From the NCBI GenBank assembly GCA_964523885.1, contig CAZFYX010000113.1:1-64000 (forward strand): 64,000 nucleotides of DNA. Direction: 5' to 3'. Made by a program: the position numbers and the translations under genes. The notes beneath the pieces are model-generated. The model searched no databases and had not been told where the DNA came from. It saw only the letters and a list, made by a program, of their open reading frames with translations. This DNA is from SHXO01 sp964523885. GTDB lineage: Bacteria > Pseudomonadota > Gammaproteobacteria > Burkholderiales > SHXO01. This document shows positions 1-8,205 of the stretch, piece by piece; within the stretch, counting starts at the first letter, position 1, and every line of letters starts with the position of its first letter.

Positions 1-125
1 GGCGAGAGGCGAGAGGCGAGAGGCGAGAGGAACGCCGCCGGGCAGGTCTTGCACCCTCTTCCATGGACGGCAGAGCATCGGCTGCGAACGGCCCGCCTCT
101 CGCCTCTCGCCTCTCGCCTCTCGCC
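1..125. repeat. Mirror spacer S1 (period-7 arms, inverted)
   Basis: Positions 1-30 hold four tandem copies of the 7-mer GGCGAGA plus GG. Positions about 98-125 hold the inverse, tandem TCTCGCC. The two arms can pair perfectly around a middle of about 67 bases with no evident gene. The spacer lies just downstream of the stop of the minus-strand ATPase gene, and the window edge may cut its outer arm. It belongs to the group of mirror spacers listed elsewhere in this annotation, and its unit differs by one base from that of the spacer at 59446-59651 (GGCTAGA). Confidence 0.85.
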
Positions 126-824
126 TCATAATCCGAAATACGCCTGCGAGATCTGCTCTCGCGTGAGGTCGCCGGACGGACCGGACAGCGTCACGCGCCC
201 TTCCTGCAGGCAGTACAGCCGGCTCGACACCAGCTGGGCCATTCCCACGTCCTGCTCCACCACGATCACCGTGAGTCCGCCGGCGCACACCTGCGGCAGG
301 GCGTTGTAGATCTCCTTGACCACGATCGGCGCCAGGCCCAGCGAGATCTCGTCGCAGATCAGCAGGCGCGGATTGCTCATCAGCGCGCGCCCGATCGCGA
401 CCATCTGTTGCTGACCGCCGGAGAGTGCGGTGCCCGGGTTCGTGCGCTTCTCCTTCAGGATCGGGAACAGCTCGTACACCCGTTTCAGGTTCCAGGGGCC
501 GCTGCGCTTCGCGTAGGCCCCCATGAGAAGGTTCTCCTCCACCGACAGGCTCGGAAACAGCCGCCGACCCTCGGGCACCATCGCGATGCCGTCCCGCACG
601 ATGCGCCCCGGCGGCAGTCCCCCGATCGGTTCCCCGTCGAAGCGCACGGCCTCGCGCGGGGCCTTCAGCAGGCCACATACGGTCCGCAGGAAGGTGGACT
701 TGCCGGCGCCGTTGGCCCCGATCATCGCGACGATCTCGCCCGGCTCGATCTCGAAGTCGATGCCGAACAGCGCCTGGAAGTCGCCGTAGTAGGCTTCGAG
801 CCGGGTGGTCTGCAGCAGGGGCAC
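126..824 (-). CDS. livF: Branched-chain amino acid-type ABC transporter ATP-binding protein (LivF-like)
   Basis: This is the second ATPase of a HAAT-type importer, energising uptake of a branched amino acid or, in this setting, possibly an aromatic compound. The 232-residue protein has a Walker A motif at residues 36-44 (GANGAGKST), the signature LSGGQQQ near residue 135 and a Walker B followed by Glu (ICDE). The C-terminal half has the LivF pattern VVEQDV. The start is GTG at 824, one base after the livG stop, so the pair should be translationally linked. The order binding protein-livG-livF is visible; the livH and livM permeases are not and may lie beyond the window edge. The cargo is inferred from the operon, not from the sequence. 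Confidence 0.85.
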   Translation of the reverse strand: MPLLQTTRLEAYYGDFQALFGIDFEIEPGEIVAMIGANGAGKSTFLRTVCGLLKAPREAVRFDGEPIGGLPPGRIVRDGIAMVPEGRRLFPSLSVEENLLMGAYAKRSGPWNLKRVYELFPILKEKRTNPGTALSGGQQQMVAIGRALMSNPRLLICDEISLGLAPIVVKEIYNALPQVCAGGLTVIVVEQDVGMAQLVSSRLYCLQEGRVTLSGPSGDLTREQISQAYFGL

Positions 825-825
825 G

Positions 826-1545
826 CTAGACCTCGATCCCCATGTACACGCGCTTGACCTCCGGGTTGCTCATCACCTCGTCCGGCAGCCCCTCGGCGAG
901 CTTCTGGCCGAAGTTGATGACGAACAGACGGTCGGCCACGGCAAGCAGCGCGTGCACCACGTGCTCGATCCAGATCATGGTCACGCCCTGCGCCTTGATG
1001 CGCCGGATCTCGTCCACGAGCTCGCGCGCCTCGTGCTCCGTGAGGCCGCCGGCGATCTCATCGAGCAGCAGCACCTTGGGTTCGGTGGCGAGCGCGCGCG
1101 CGAGCTCCAGCCGCTTGCGGTCCAGCAGCGTCAGGCTGCCGGCGAGGCGGTTCGCCTTGGCCAGCAGACCGGTCGCACGCAGGATCTCGACTGCGTGCGC
1201 GTAGGTGTCGCGCTCGGGCTTGCCTGCACCGAACGACGCCGCCGCGACCAGGTTCTCGAACACGGTCATCGCCGCGAACGGCTGCGGGATCTGGTAGGAG
1301 CGGCCGATCCCGAAGCGGCAGCGCCGGTGCGGGGGCTCGCGCGTGATGTCGCGGCCGTCGAACTCGACCTGGCCCGCGTCGGTGCGCGCGTCCCCGCTGA
1401 TCAGGTTGAACAGCGTCGTCTTGCCCGCCCCGTTCGGCCCCAGGATTCCGAGCGTCTCGCCCGCGCGCACCGACAACGTGACGTCGTCGGTGACGCGCAG
1501 CGCCCCGTAGCTCTTGGAGACGTTGGTGAGGGCGAGGATGGCCAC
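826..1545 (-). CDS. livG: Branched-chain amino acid-type ABC transporter ATP-binding protein (LivG-like)
   Basis: This is the first ATPase of the HAAT importer. From a GTG start at 1545 it has 239 residues, with Walker A at 36-44 (GPNGAGKTT) and Walker B LLLDE followed by the LivG-typical IAGGLTEHE. The usual LSGGQ signature is replaced by SLTLLDRKR, a divergence of the kind LivG proteins show at this site. The reading frame runs open to 1641, but residues before 1545 are encoded by the adjacent mirror spacer and look unlike any LivG, so the short start was chosen. It is followed directly by livF. The paired permeases are not in view. Confidence 0.82.
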   Translation of the reverse strand: MAILALTNVSKSYGALRVTDDVTLSVRAGETLGILGPNGAGKTTLFNLISGDARTDAGQVEFDGRDITREPPHRRCRFGIGRSYQIPQPFAAMTVFENLVAAASFGAGKPERDTYAHAVEILRATGLLAKANRLAGSLTLLDRKRLELARALATEPKVLLLDEIAGGLTEHEARELVDEIRRIKAQGVTMIWIEHVVHALLAVADRLFVINFGQKLAEGLPDEVMSNPEVKRVYMGIEV

Positions 1546-1567
1546 GGACGCGCGCTGCGCTTGCGTT

Positions 1568-1675
1568 AGGTGAAGAAGTGAAAAGGTGAAGAGGTGAAGA
1601 GACAACAGGGTTGAAGAAGGCAAGGACGGGACGCTTCCCACCCTTCACCTTTTCACTTCTTCACCTCTTCACCTC
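1568..1675. repeat. Mirror spacer S2 (GAAGTGAA-type arms)
   Basis: The left arm at 1568-1601 is a run of purine-rich units such as GGTGAAGAAGTGAAAA. The right arm at 1639-1675 is its near-exact inverse complement (CTTCACCTTTTCACTTC and so on). About 37 bases separate them. It fills the gap between the binding-protein stop and the livG start, both on the minus strand. The transcript should form a long, slightly imperfect hairpin within the operon. No U-run follows it, so simple intrinsic termination is not indicated. Confidence 0.85.
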
Positions 1676-1677
1676 GG

Positions 1678-2961
1678 CTACATCGCCTTCATCTTTCCGC
1701 CCACCGGGATGCTCGGTGCACCGGTGTTGCTGACGATGACCAGCTCGTACTTGTACTTCTTGCCCTTGACCCACTGGCCCAGCACGAGCGGGGTCTTGCT
1801 GACGTTCTTGAACGGGCCCGGGCCGCCCCACTTCACGTCGCCCACCACCGTCTTGAGCTGGGTTGCCCTGATCGCATCGCGGATCGCCGCGTGGCTGCCC
1901 AGATCCTTGGTCCGCTTGAGCGCATCCACCGCGACCTCGAACAGCGCATGGGCAAAGCCGATCGGCTGGGTCCACTGCTTGTTGGTGGCCGCTTCATAGC
2001 TCTCCGCCAGCTGCTTCGCGCTCTGCTTGGTGAGCGAGGAGGCGAACGGATGCGAGGGCGACCACCACACCTCGGTGGTCAGGCCGTCGCCGAGGTCGCC
2101 CAGCGCATCGATGGCGGCAGGGAACAGCAGCGCCTTGCCGAGCGTAACGACCTTGGGCTTGAAGCCCTGCTGCTTCGCCTGCGTCAGGAAGGTCTTGGCG
2201 TCGGGCGGGATCACCACGCCGGTGATGATCTCGCAGTTGTCCTTCTTGAACGCCGCAATCTGGGCCGAGAAGTCGTTGTTCATGTTCTGGAAGCGGCCAG
2301 GATCGGTCAGCGTGAATCCGGCCTTGGCGAGCGGCTTGGGGAAGCCGAGCTCCTTGTCGCCCCACGCATTGCCGTCGCCGTCGTTGGGGAACAGGCCGCC
2401 GACCTTCTTGTTGGTCGGGACCGAGCTCCAGCCGGCAAGGAAGTTCTCGATGACGTCTTCCAGGCCCCAGAACATGTGGTAGGTCCACTCGAAACCCTTG
2501 GCCGGGTCGCCCTTGCGGCCGAAGAACCACGGCTGCCACGGCACGACTGTGGAGATACAGGGGATCTCGTTCAGTTCGCATGCATCCGACACCGGGTTCG
2601 CGGTCTCGGGCGTGGAGGACACGAGCATCAGGTCGATCTTGTCCTTGAGGATGAGGTCGTTGGCCACCTCGCCCGCTCGGTTCGGATTGGACTGGCTGTC
2701 CTTTTGGATGATCTGCACCGGCACCTTCTTGCCGCCGATGTCGATGCCGCCGGCGAACAGCTTGTTCATCTGCTCGATGGTGAACTTGTCGGCTTCGCCG
2801 AACGGCGCGAGCGGTCCGGTCTGCGGCGAGACGAAGCCGATCTTGATGGCCTTGCCCTGCGCGAGGACCAGGGACGGGAAGCCCAGGGCCGCAGCGCCGG
2901 CGATGGCACCACCGGCCTGGATCAGCGCGCGGCGACGGGAAGACGAGATGTTGTTCTGCAT
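1678..2961 (-). CDS. ABC transporter substrate-binding protein, HAAT family, Tat-type signal
   Basis: A periplasmic binding protein of the Leu/Ile/Val-binding type (peripla_BP_6 class), 427 residues. The N-terminus has a twin-arginine stretch (SSRRRALIQAG) followed by a hydrophobic segment ending in VLAQG, which suggests export folded through Tat and cleavage near residue 35. The mature part begins IKIGFVSPQTGPLAPFGE, the usual start of this fold. It is the seventh gene of the hydroquinone operon and precedes livG. Its ligand may be an aromatic acid or phenol fed into the pathway; HAAT binding proteins for aromatics are known, but nothing here fixes the ligand. Confidence 0.85.
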   Translation of the reverse strand: MQNNISSSRRRALIQAGGAIAGAAALGFPSLVLAQGKAIKIGFVSPQTGPLAPFGEADKFTIEQMNKLFAGGIDIGGKKVPVQIIQKDSQSNPNRAGEVANDLILKDKIDLMLVSSTPETANPVSDACELNEIPCISTVVPWQPWFFGRKGDPAKGFEWTYHMFWGLEDVIENFLAGWSSVPTNKKVGGLFPNDGDGNAWGDKELGFPKPLAKAGFTLTDPGRFQNMNNDFSAQIAAFKKDNCEIITGVVIPPDAKTFLTQAKQQGFKPKVVTLGKALLFPAAIDALGDLGDGLTTEVWWSPSHPFASSLTKQSAKQLAESYEAATNKQWTQPIGFAHALFEVAVDALKRTKDLGSHAAIRDAIRATQLKTVVGDVKWGGPGPFKNVSKTPLVLGQWVKGKKYKYELVIVSNTGAPSIPVGGKMKAM

Positions 2962-3006
2962 GGGACTCCTCCAGTTGTTCTCGGTTTGGTGGTGCAGCTC
3001 GTACGA

Positions 3007-4062
3007 CTAGGGTCGGCGCCCCTCCCACGCGGCCTGCAGGAGCGCGCGGATTGCGCCGCGATCGAGGGGTTGGGGATTCCAGTACGGATTGGTGACGGCG
3101 AGGTCCGCTGCACGGTCCAGACCGTCCGCCGGCATGCCGATATCCCTCAGGGCGAGCGGTGCGCCGACCGCCTTGGCCAGCTCGTAGAGCCCGGTGGCGG
3201 CATCCGCAGCGCCGAGTGCGCGCGCGACGCGCTTCATCGCGTCGACGGCTGCAGGCGCGTTGTACCGCGTCGCGTGCGGCAGCACGATCGTGTGCGTCTC
3301 GGCGTGCGGCAGGTTGAAGGTGCCGCCCAGCGTGTGGCACAGCTTGTGGTGCAGGGCCATGCCTACCGTGCCCAGGCACAGGCCAGCGAGCCACGCGCCG
3401 TACAGCGCCTCGGTGCGGGCCTCCAGGTTCCGAGGTTCGCGCACGACGCCGGGCAGGCTCTGCGCCAGCGCGCGGATGCCCTCCTCGGCCATGATCGAGG
3501 TGATGGGATTGGCTTCCTGCGCGTACAGCGCCTCGACCGCGTGCGCGATGCCGTTGATCCCGCTCGGTCCGGCGATTCGGGCCGGCAGCGTCAGCAGCAA
3601 CGTCGGGTCGTAGATGACCGTCTTGGGCAGCATGCGCAGGTCGCGCACGGTCTTCTTCACCCCGTCCGCGGTGATGCCCTGGATGGGCGTCATCTCCGAG
3701 CCAGCGAAGGTGGTGGGGATGGCGAGGATCGGCAGTGACGAGGTGAGTGCGATCGCCTTCCCGAGTCCAGTGGTGGAGCCGCCGCCGATGGCGACACAGC
3801 AGTCCGCCTTCAGATCGGCCGCGACACGGCGTGCGTCCGCTGCTGCCTCGATCGGCACATGCATGACCGCCCGGTCGTAGATGCCGGCTGCCCGTGCGCC
3901 GATGCGGCGTGCGATGTCCTCCGCGGAGGCACGCTGCTCGGGTGTGCTCAGCACCAGCGCGCGCTGCGCGCCCAGGCGCTCGATCTCCTCGCCGAGCTTC
4001 TCCAATGCGCCGGCACCGAACACCACGCGGGTCGGCAACGCCGTGTAGGTGAACGCCTTCAT
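3007..4062 (-). CDS. Maleylacetate reductase (iron-containing alcohol dehydrogenase family)
   Basis: Reduces maleylacetate to 3-oxoadipate with NAD(P)H, the step that joins hydroquinone and hydroxyquinol breakdown to the beta-ketoadipate route. The protein has 351 residues from MKAFTYTALPTRVVFGAGAL. A nucleotide-binding GGGSTTGLGKA lies near residue 92, and the segments GTVGMALHHKLCHTLGG and LPHAETH are typical of maleylacetate reductases. The chosen ATG at 4062 overlaps the upstream CoA-transferase stop (ATGA); the frame is open further upstream but the sequence there is not protein-like. In hydroquinone clusters of Pseudomonas this gene is called hapF or pnpE, depending on strain. A different alcohol dehydrogenase is unlikely given the context. 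Confidence 0.88.
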   Translation of the reverse strand: MKAFTYTALPTRVVFGAGALEKLGEEIERLGAQRALVLSTPEQRASAEDIARRIGARAAGIYDRAVMHVPIEAAADARRVAADLKADCCVAIGGGSTTGLGKAIALTSSLPILAIPTTFAGSEMTPIQGITADGVKKTVRDLRMLPKTVIYDPTLLLTLPARIAGPSGINGIAHAVEALYAQEANPITSIMAEEGIRALAQSLPGVVREPRNLEARTEALYGAWLAGLCLGTVGMALHHKLCHTLGGTFNLPHAETHTIVLPHATRYNAPAAVDAMKRVARALGAADAATGLYELAKAVGAPLALRDIGMPADGLDRAADLAVTNPYWNPQPLDRGAIRALLQAAWEGRRP

Positions 4063-4715
4063 GCGACAGCGCGCGCCGGCGCACGTCGGAGCGGCACACC
4101 GGTGAGCCGCACGAGCTCGTCGAAGCCCAGGCCCTCGACCGTCTCGAGCACGACCAGCCCCTCCGGCGTCACGTCGATTACGGCCAGGTCGGTGTAGATG
4201 CGGCTCACGCACGCCACGCCGGTCAGCGGATAGGTGCAGCGCTCGACGATCTTGCTCTGTCCGGCCTTGGTGAGGTGTTCCATCATCACGAAGACCTGCT
4301 TTGCGCCGATCGCCAGGTCCATCGCGCCGCCGACCGCGGGGATCGCATCGGGTGCGCCGGTGTGCCAGTTGGCCAGGTCGCCGTTGGTCGCCACCTGAAA
4401 CGCGCCGAGCACGCAGTAATCCAGATGCCCGCCGCGCATCATCGCGAACGAGTCGGCGTGGTGGAAGAAGCTGGCCCCGGGAAGGATGGTCACCGGCTGC
4501 TTGCCCGCGTTGATCAGGTCGTAGTCCTCCGCGCCGGGCGCGGGCGCCGGGCCCATGCCGAGCACGCCGTTCTCGCTCTGCAGGAAGATCTCGCGGTCCT
4601 TCGGTAGGTGGTTTGCCACCAGGGTCGGCAGGCCGATCCCCAGGTTGACGTACGCGCCCTCGGGGATGTCGCGCGCCACGCGCGCGGCCATCTGGTCCCG
4701 GCTCATTCGCTTCAT
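4059..4715 (-). CDS. 3-oxoacid (3-oxoadipate) CoA-transferase subunit B
   Basis: Beta subunit of a class I CoA-transferase that moves CoA from succinyl-CoA to 3-oxoadipate (PcaJ) or acetoacetate (ScoB). The 218-residue protein has the SENG motif holding the catalytic glutamate, followed by GVLGMGP, and a GASFFHHADSFAM stretch typical of the family. The ATG at 4715 has an AGGAGC Shine-Dalgarno sequence and lies 13 bases after the subunit A stop. Position between subunit A and maleylacetate reductase favours 3-oxoadipate as substrate. Sequence alone does not separate PcaJ from ScoB. The gene ends in a 4-base overlap with the reductase gene. Confidence 0.85.
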   Translation of the reverse strand: MKRMSRDQMAARVARDIPEGAYVNLGIGLPTLVANHLPKDREIFLQSENGVLGMGPAPAPGAEDYDLINAGKQPVTILPGASFFHHADSFAMMRGGHLDYCVLGAFQVATNGDLANWHTGAPDAIPAVGGAMDLAIGAKQVFVMMEHLTKAGQSKIVERCTYPLTGVACVSRIYTDLAVIDVTPEGLVVLETVEGLGFDELVRLTGVPLRRAPARAVA

Positions 4716-4728
4716 GTCTGCTCCTGGC

Positions 4729-5430
4729 TCATGCAGCCGCCTGCGTACCGACCCCGTACGAGGCCGGGTTGGGAATGTGAACGACACGCTTCACGTAGAT
4801 CCCCGGAGTGACGACGCTCTCGGGGTCCAGGGCGCCCAGCTCGACGATCTCGCGAACCTGCACCACGGTGCACCGGGCCGCAGCGGCCATGATCGGCCCG
4901 AAGTTGCGTGCCGTCATGCGGTAGACCAGGTTGCCCCAGCGGTCAGCGCGCTCGCCCTTGATCAGGGCGAAGTCGGCGTGGATCGGGTACTCGAGCACGT
5001 AACCGCGGCCGTCGATCATGCGCGTCTCCTTGCCCTTGGCGAGATCGGTCGCATAGCCGGTGGGCGTGTAGAAGGCGCCGATGCCGGCGCCCGCGGCGCG
5101 GATGCGCTCGGCGAGGTTGCCCTGGGGCACCAGCTCCAGCTCGATCTGGCCGGTGCGATAGAGGGTGTCGAAGTGGTGCGAGTCCACCTGGCGCGGAAAC
5201 GAGCACAGGATCTTGCGCACCCGCTTCGCCTTGAGCAGCGCGGCGAGGCCGGTCTCGCCGTTGCCGGCGTTGTTGTTGACGATGGTGAGGTCCTTCGCGC
5301 CCTGCTCGATCAGCGCCTCGGTCAGCTCGGAGGGCAGCCCCGCCGTGCCGAACCCGCCGATCATGACGGTGGCGCCGTCGTGGACGTCCTTGAGTGCCTC
5401 CGCTGCGGAGGCGACGATCTTGTTGATCAC
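4729..5430 (-). CDS. 3-oxoacid (3-oxoadipate) CoA-transferase subunit A
   Basis: Alpha subunit of the class I CoA-transferase, 233 residues. The N-terminus carries the family pattern DGATVMIGGFGTAGLP at about 18-33, then IVNNNAGNGE, and later GAFYTPTGYATDLAKG. It pairs with the subunit B gene just downstream. Start is GTG at 5430. In this operon it would activate 3-oxoadipate to 3-oxoadipyl-CoA; the following thiolase is not in the window. A mirror spacer separates it from the aldehyde dehydrogenase gene upstream. PcaI and ScoA cannot be told apart from motifs alone; the neighbours favour PcaI. Confidence 0.85.
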   Translation of the reverse strand: MINKIVASAAEALKDVHDGATVMIGGFGTAGLPSELTEALIEQGAKDLTIVNNNAGNGETGLAALLKAKRVRKILCSFPRQVDSHHFDTLYRTGQIELELVPQGNLAERIRAAGAGIGAFYTPTGYATDLAKGKETRMIDGRGYVLEYPIHADFALIKGERADRWGNLVYRMTARNFGPIMAAAARCTVVQVREIVELGALDPESVVTPGIYVKRVVHIPNPASYGVGTQAAA

Positions 5431-5458
5431 CTTGTTGGTCCTGAAAAGCGAACCGCAT

Positions 5459-5561
5459 GGAACACAGAAGGCACAGAGGAACAGAGAGGACTGCGTGAGC
5501 GACCGTCCCCATGCTCCAGTGGCTGTGGTTCTCCGCTGTGTTCCTCTGCGTCCTCTGTGTG
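5459..5561. repeat. Mirror spacer S3 (CACAGAGG-type arms)
   Basis: The left arm at 5459-5490 (GGAACACAGAAGGCACAGAG and on) is the near inverse complement of the right arm at 5529-5561 (TTCTCCGCTGTGTTCCTCTG and on), with about 38 bases between. It lies between the aldehyde dehydrogenase and CoA-transferase A genes, both minus strand. The same type of unit (cacagagga/cgcagagga) recurs in the spacers at 16529-16618 and 27830-27911. Confidence 0.85.
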
Positions 5562-5583
5562 CAAGCTGTGGCCTTGGTGCGCG

Positions 5584-7056
5584 TCAGCGCGGGTAGTAGG
5601 ACGGAATCTGCGCGTCCACATTCACCCACACCGACTTCGCCTCGGTGTAGTCGTGCATCGCCTCGAATCCCATCTCGCGGCCGTAGCCGGACTTGCCGAT
5701 GCCGCCGAAGGGCGAGCCCGGATTCACCCGCTTGTAGCAGTTGATCCACACCATGCCGCTGCGCATCGCGCCGGCCACACGGTGCGCGCGCTGGAGGTTG
5801 GTGGTCCACAACCCGCCGCCCAGTCCGTAGTCGGTGCCGTTGGCGATTCCGATCACCTCCTCGTCGTCGCGGAAGGTGGTGACCGTGACGAACGGTCCGA
5901 ACACCTCCTCCTGCGACACGCGGTCGGCCGGTTTTGCACGCACCACGGTCGGCTCGACATAGCAGCCCTTGGCCAGCTCGTCGCGCTGCGGCGGCTTGCC
6001 ACCGAGCAGCACCTCCCCGCCTTGCTCCTGCGCGACCTTGCAGTAGGCCAGCACGCGGTCGCGGTGCTGCTGGGAGGTGAGCGGGCCCATCTCCGTAGCG
6101 GCCTCCAGCGGGTTGCCAAGCCGGATCGAGCGCGCCAGCGCAATGAAGCCCTCGAGGAACTGGTCGGCGATCTTCTCGTGCAGGATCAGGCGCGAGCCGG
6201 CGATGCACGCCTGGCCCTGGTTGTGGAAGATGGCGAACGCGGAGCCGCCGATGGCCGCCTTGACGTTCGCGTCGTCGAAGACGATGTTGGCACCCTTGCC
6301 GCCGAGCTCCAGCTGCACGCGCTTCAGGTTGCCGGCCGAGGCCTGTACGATCTTGCGCCCGGTCGCGGTCGAACCCGTGAACGCGATCTTGTTCACGTCG
6401 GGATGTTCGGCCAGGTGCTGCCCGGCGATGTGCCCGTAGCCGGGCACGATGTTGATCACGCCCTTCGGGAAGCCCACCTGCTTCGCCAGGTCCGCGATGC
6501 GCAGCGTGGACAGCGGCGTCAGCTCGGCCGGCTTCATCACTACCGTGTTGCCTGCAGCCAGCGCAGGACCGAGCTTCCAGCTGGTGAACATGAGCGGGAA
6601 GTTCCAGGGCACGATCTGGCCCACCACGCCGACCGGCTCGCGCAGCACGTAGTTCAGGAAGCCCGCCTCGACCGGAACGACCCTGCCCTGCAGCTTGTCG
6701 GCCATGCCCCCGAAGTAGCGGAACGTCACCGCGGTCCGTGGCACGTCCAGGCCGCGCGTATCGCGCAGCGGGTGTCCGGTATCGAGGCTCTCCAGCTGCG
6801 CCAGCTCCTCCGCGTTGGCCTCGATGGCGTCGGCCAGCTTGAGCAGCAGACGGCCGCGGTCCATCGCGGCGAGCCTGGCCCAGGCGGGGAACGCACGGCG
6901 GGCCGCCTCGACGGCACGATCGACGTCTGACTTCTGCGCCTCGCTGATCTCGGTGATGAGCGAGTTGTCGTGCGGGTTGAGGACAGGGATGCGCGAACGC
7001 GCATGGCTGTCGACGAACTCGCCGTCGATGAACAAGTGGTTCTGGATGGGTTGCAT
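5584..7056 (-). CDS. Aldehyde dehydrogenase; probable 4-hydroxymuconic semialdehyde dehydrogenase
   Basis: NAD(P)-dependent aldehyde dehydrogenase, full length at 490 residues. Visible family residues are Asn152 in PWNFP, the cofactor loop FTGSTATGR at 226-234, Glu250 in LELGGKG and the catalytic Cys284 in GQACIAGSR. In hydroquinone clusters the enzyme next to the dioxygenase oxidises 4-hydroxymuconic semialdehyde to maleylacetate (HapE-type), and its place between the dioxygenase and maleylacetate reductase genes fits that role. The substrate is inferred from context; by motifs alone it could act on other aldehydes, for example betaine aldehyde or 2-hydroxymuconic semialdehyde. Mirror spacers flank it on both sides. 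Confidence 0.82.
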   Translation of the reverse strand: MQPIQNHLFIDGEFVDSHARSRIPVLNPHDNSLITEISEAQKSDVDRAVEAARRAFPAWARLAAMDRGRLLLKLADAIEANAEELAQLESLDTGHPLRDTRGLDVPRTAVTFRYFGGMADKLQGRVVPVEAGFLNYVLREPVGVVGQIVPWNFPLMFTSWKLGPALAAGNTVVMKPAELTPLSTLRIADLAKQVGFPKGVINIVPGYGHIAGQHLAEHPDVNKIAFTGSTATGRKIVQASAGNLKRVQLELGGKGANIVFDDANVKAAIGGSAFAIFHNQGQACIAGSRLILHEKIADQFLEGFIALARSIRLGNPLEAATEMGPLTSQQHRDRVLAYCKVAQEQGGEVLLGGKPPQRDELAKGCYVEPTVVRAKPADRVSQEEVFGPFVTVTTFRDDEEVIGIANGTDYGLGGGLWTTNLQRAHRVAGAMRSGMVWINCYKRVNPGSPFGGIGKSGYGREMGFEAMHDYTEAKSVWVNVDAQIPSYYPR

Positions 7057-7065
7057 GGGGAGATG

Positions 7066-7149
7066 AGGCCCTGGGCTCCAGGCGCCAGAGGCCAGGGGTG
7101 TCGACGCGCCGCCTTACCTCTGGTGTCCAGCGCCTGGGGCCTAGTGCCT
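7066..7149. repeat. Mirror spacer S4 (CCTGGGCTCCAGGCGCC-type arms)
   Basis: The left arm at 7066-7098 (AGGCCCTGGGCTCCAGGCGC and on) is the imperfect inverse complement of the right arm at 7117-7149, around about 18 bases. It fills the gap between the large dioxygenase subunit gene start side and the aldehyde dehydrogenase start, within a minus-strand operon. Its unit recurs in the spacer between hslV and hslU (48540-48631), where both arms read much the same. Confidence 0.82.
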
Positions 7150-7154
7150 GATGT

Positions 7155-8147
7155 TCAAAACTCGACCGGATAGGGCTTCAGCTCGCCCCGCTCGTAGCGC
7201 TTGGGCAGGTCGGGTGTGGCGTTCTCCCACACCAGCAGCATCGAGCGCTTCTTCGAGTAGCCCTGGTGGCGGATGTCCGCCGGCATCGCCGCCACGTCGC
7301 CCGCCTTCATGAGCACGCGTGCACGGGGGCGGCCGGTCTCGCGGTCGGTCACGTCCCACATGATCTGGTCGGACAGCTGGATGAACCACTCGACGCGGTC
7401 GTTGCCGTGGATGATCGGCAGGATGTACTCCTCGGTGGTCGGGCAGAACAGGCTGGCCTTGCACACCGAGGTCACCGAGGGATTCCAGGTCACGTCCGAG
7501 CGCGACAAATACTTGAACAGGCTGAAGCCCTTCAGCTCCTTCTCGAACCCCGGCTCGGCTTTGATCTCCGGCTCTTCCTGCGACACGTCCGCGAACGCGC
7601 GGTTGATCGGATAGCCGTTGGCATCCTCGCGCAGCGGCGAATCGTCCTCCATACCCGGCATGCGCTTGGTGGCCACGCGGAAGCGCTCGATCGCCTGCAG
7701 GTTGCTGCCGTTTTTCTCGCCGAACGCCGTGGTCCCGGTCTCGGCGGGCGCCGCGAAGGGATCGAAGCCGGCGTTGGTCCAGTCGGCCAGGATCTCCTTG
7801 AACTTCGCCATCGCCTTGGGCGAGTCGAATGTCTCGACGTACGACAGGCCATTCTTGTGCATGGCCTCGTTGTAGCGGCCGGCGAACAGCTCCACGCGGC
7901 CGTACAGGTTGCGCGTGCCGAACACCGCGTCGAAATTGACCAGGCCGTAGAAGAAGCCCCAGGCCACGTCGCGCATGATCGCGCGCAGGAACGCGTCCGC
8001 GCTCATGGTGTGGGACATGCGCTGGCCCTTCGCAGGCCAGGTGATGGTGACGAAGTACTCGTCGCGGGCGAAAGTGAATTCGCCCAGGGTGAAGGTCTTG
8101 TAGCCGGCGATCTTGTCCGGCAGGCCCAGCTCGGCAGGTGCGTTCAT
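7155..8147 (-). CDS. Hydroquinone 1,2-dioxygenase, large (iron-binding) subunit
   Basis: Opens the hydroquinone ring between C1 and C2 to give 4-hydroxymuconic semialdehyde, as part of a two-subunit non-haem Fe(II) enzyme (HapCD/PnpCD type). The 330-residue protein matches the usual 38-kDa large subunit. His247, Asn249 and Glu253 (in HGNDRVEW) and His294 (in ADIRHQG) reproduce the spacing of the four iron ligands I recall for PnpD (His256, Asn258, Glu262, His303; every offset is 9). The small-subunit gene lies just upstream and the dehydrogenase just downstream. The family is narrow, so the call is fairly firm; a substituted hydroquinone could be the true substrate. Confidence 0.88.
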   Translation of the reverse strand: MNAPAELGLPDKIAGYKTFTLGEFTFARDEYFVTITWPAKGQRMSHTMSADAFLRAIMRDVAWGFFYGLVNFDAVFGTRNLYGRVELFAGRYNEAMHKNGLSYVETFDSPKAMAKFKEILADWTNAGFDPFAAPAETGTTAFGEKNGSNLQAIERFRVATKRMPGMEDDSPLREDANGYPINRAFADVSQEEPEIKAEPGFEKELKGFSLFKYLSRSDVTWNPSVTSVCKASLFCPTTEEYILPIIHGNDRVEWFIQLSDQIMWDVTDRETGRPRARVLMKAGDVAAMPADIRHQGYSKKRSMLLVWENATPDLPKRYERGELKPYPVEF

Positions 8148-8155
8148 GCAGATCT

Positions 8156-8198
8156 CCGTGATTCGTGACTCGTGAGCCGTGATTCGTGACGCGCGACT
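8156..8198. repeat. Tandem CCGTGATTCGTGAC repeat
   Basis: The 14-mer CCGTGATTCGTGAC occurs at 8156-8169 and again at 8177-8190, a 21-base period, with related CGTGA units between. It lies between the two dioxygenase subunit genes, directly upstream of the large-subunit start. No inverted partner arm is visible nearby, so it resembles half of a mirror spacer. It adjoins the inverted repeat at 8206-8240. Confidence 0.75.
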
Positions 8199-8205
8199 GT
8201 CTTCT

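Noticed and set aside
1546..1641. N-terminal extension of livG into the spacer
   Set aside because: The extra residues are encoded by mirror-spacer sequence and do not resemble any LivG start.
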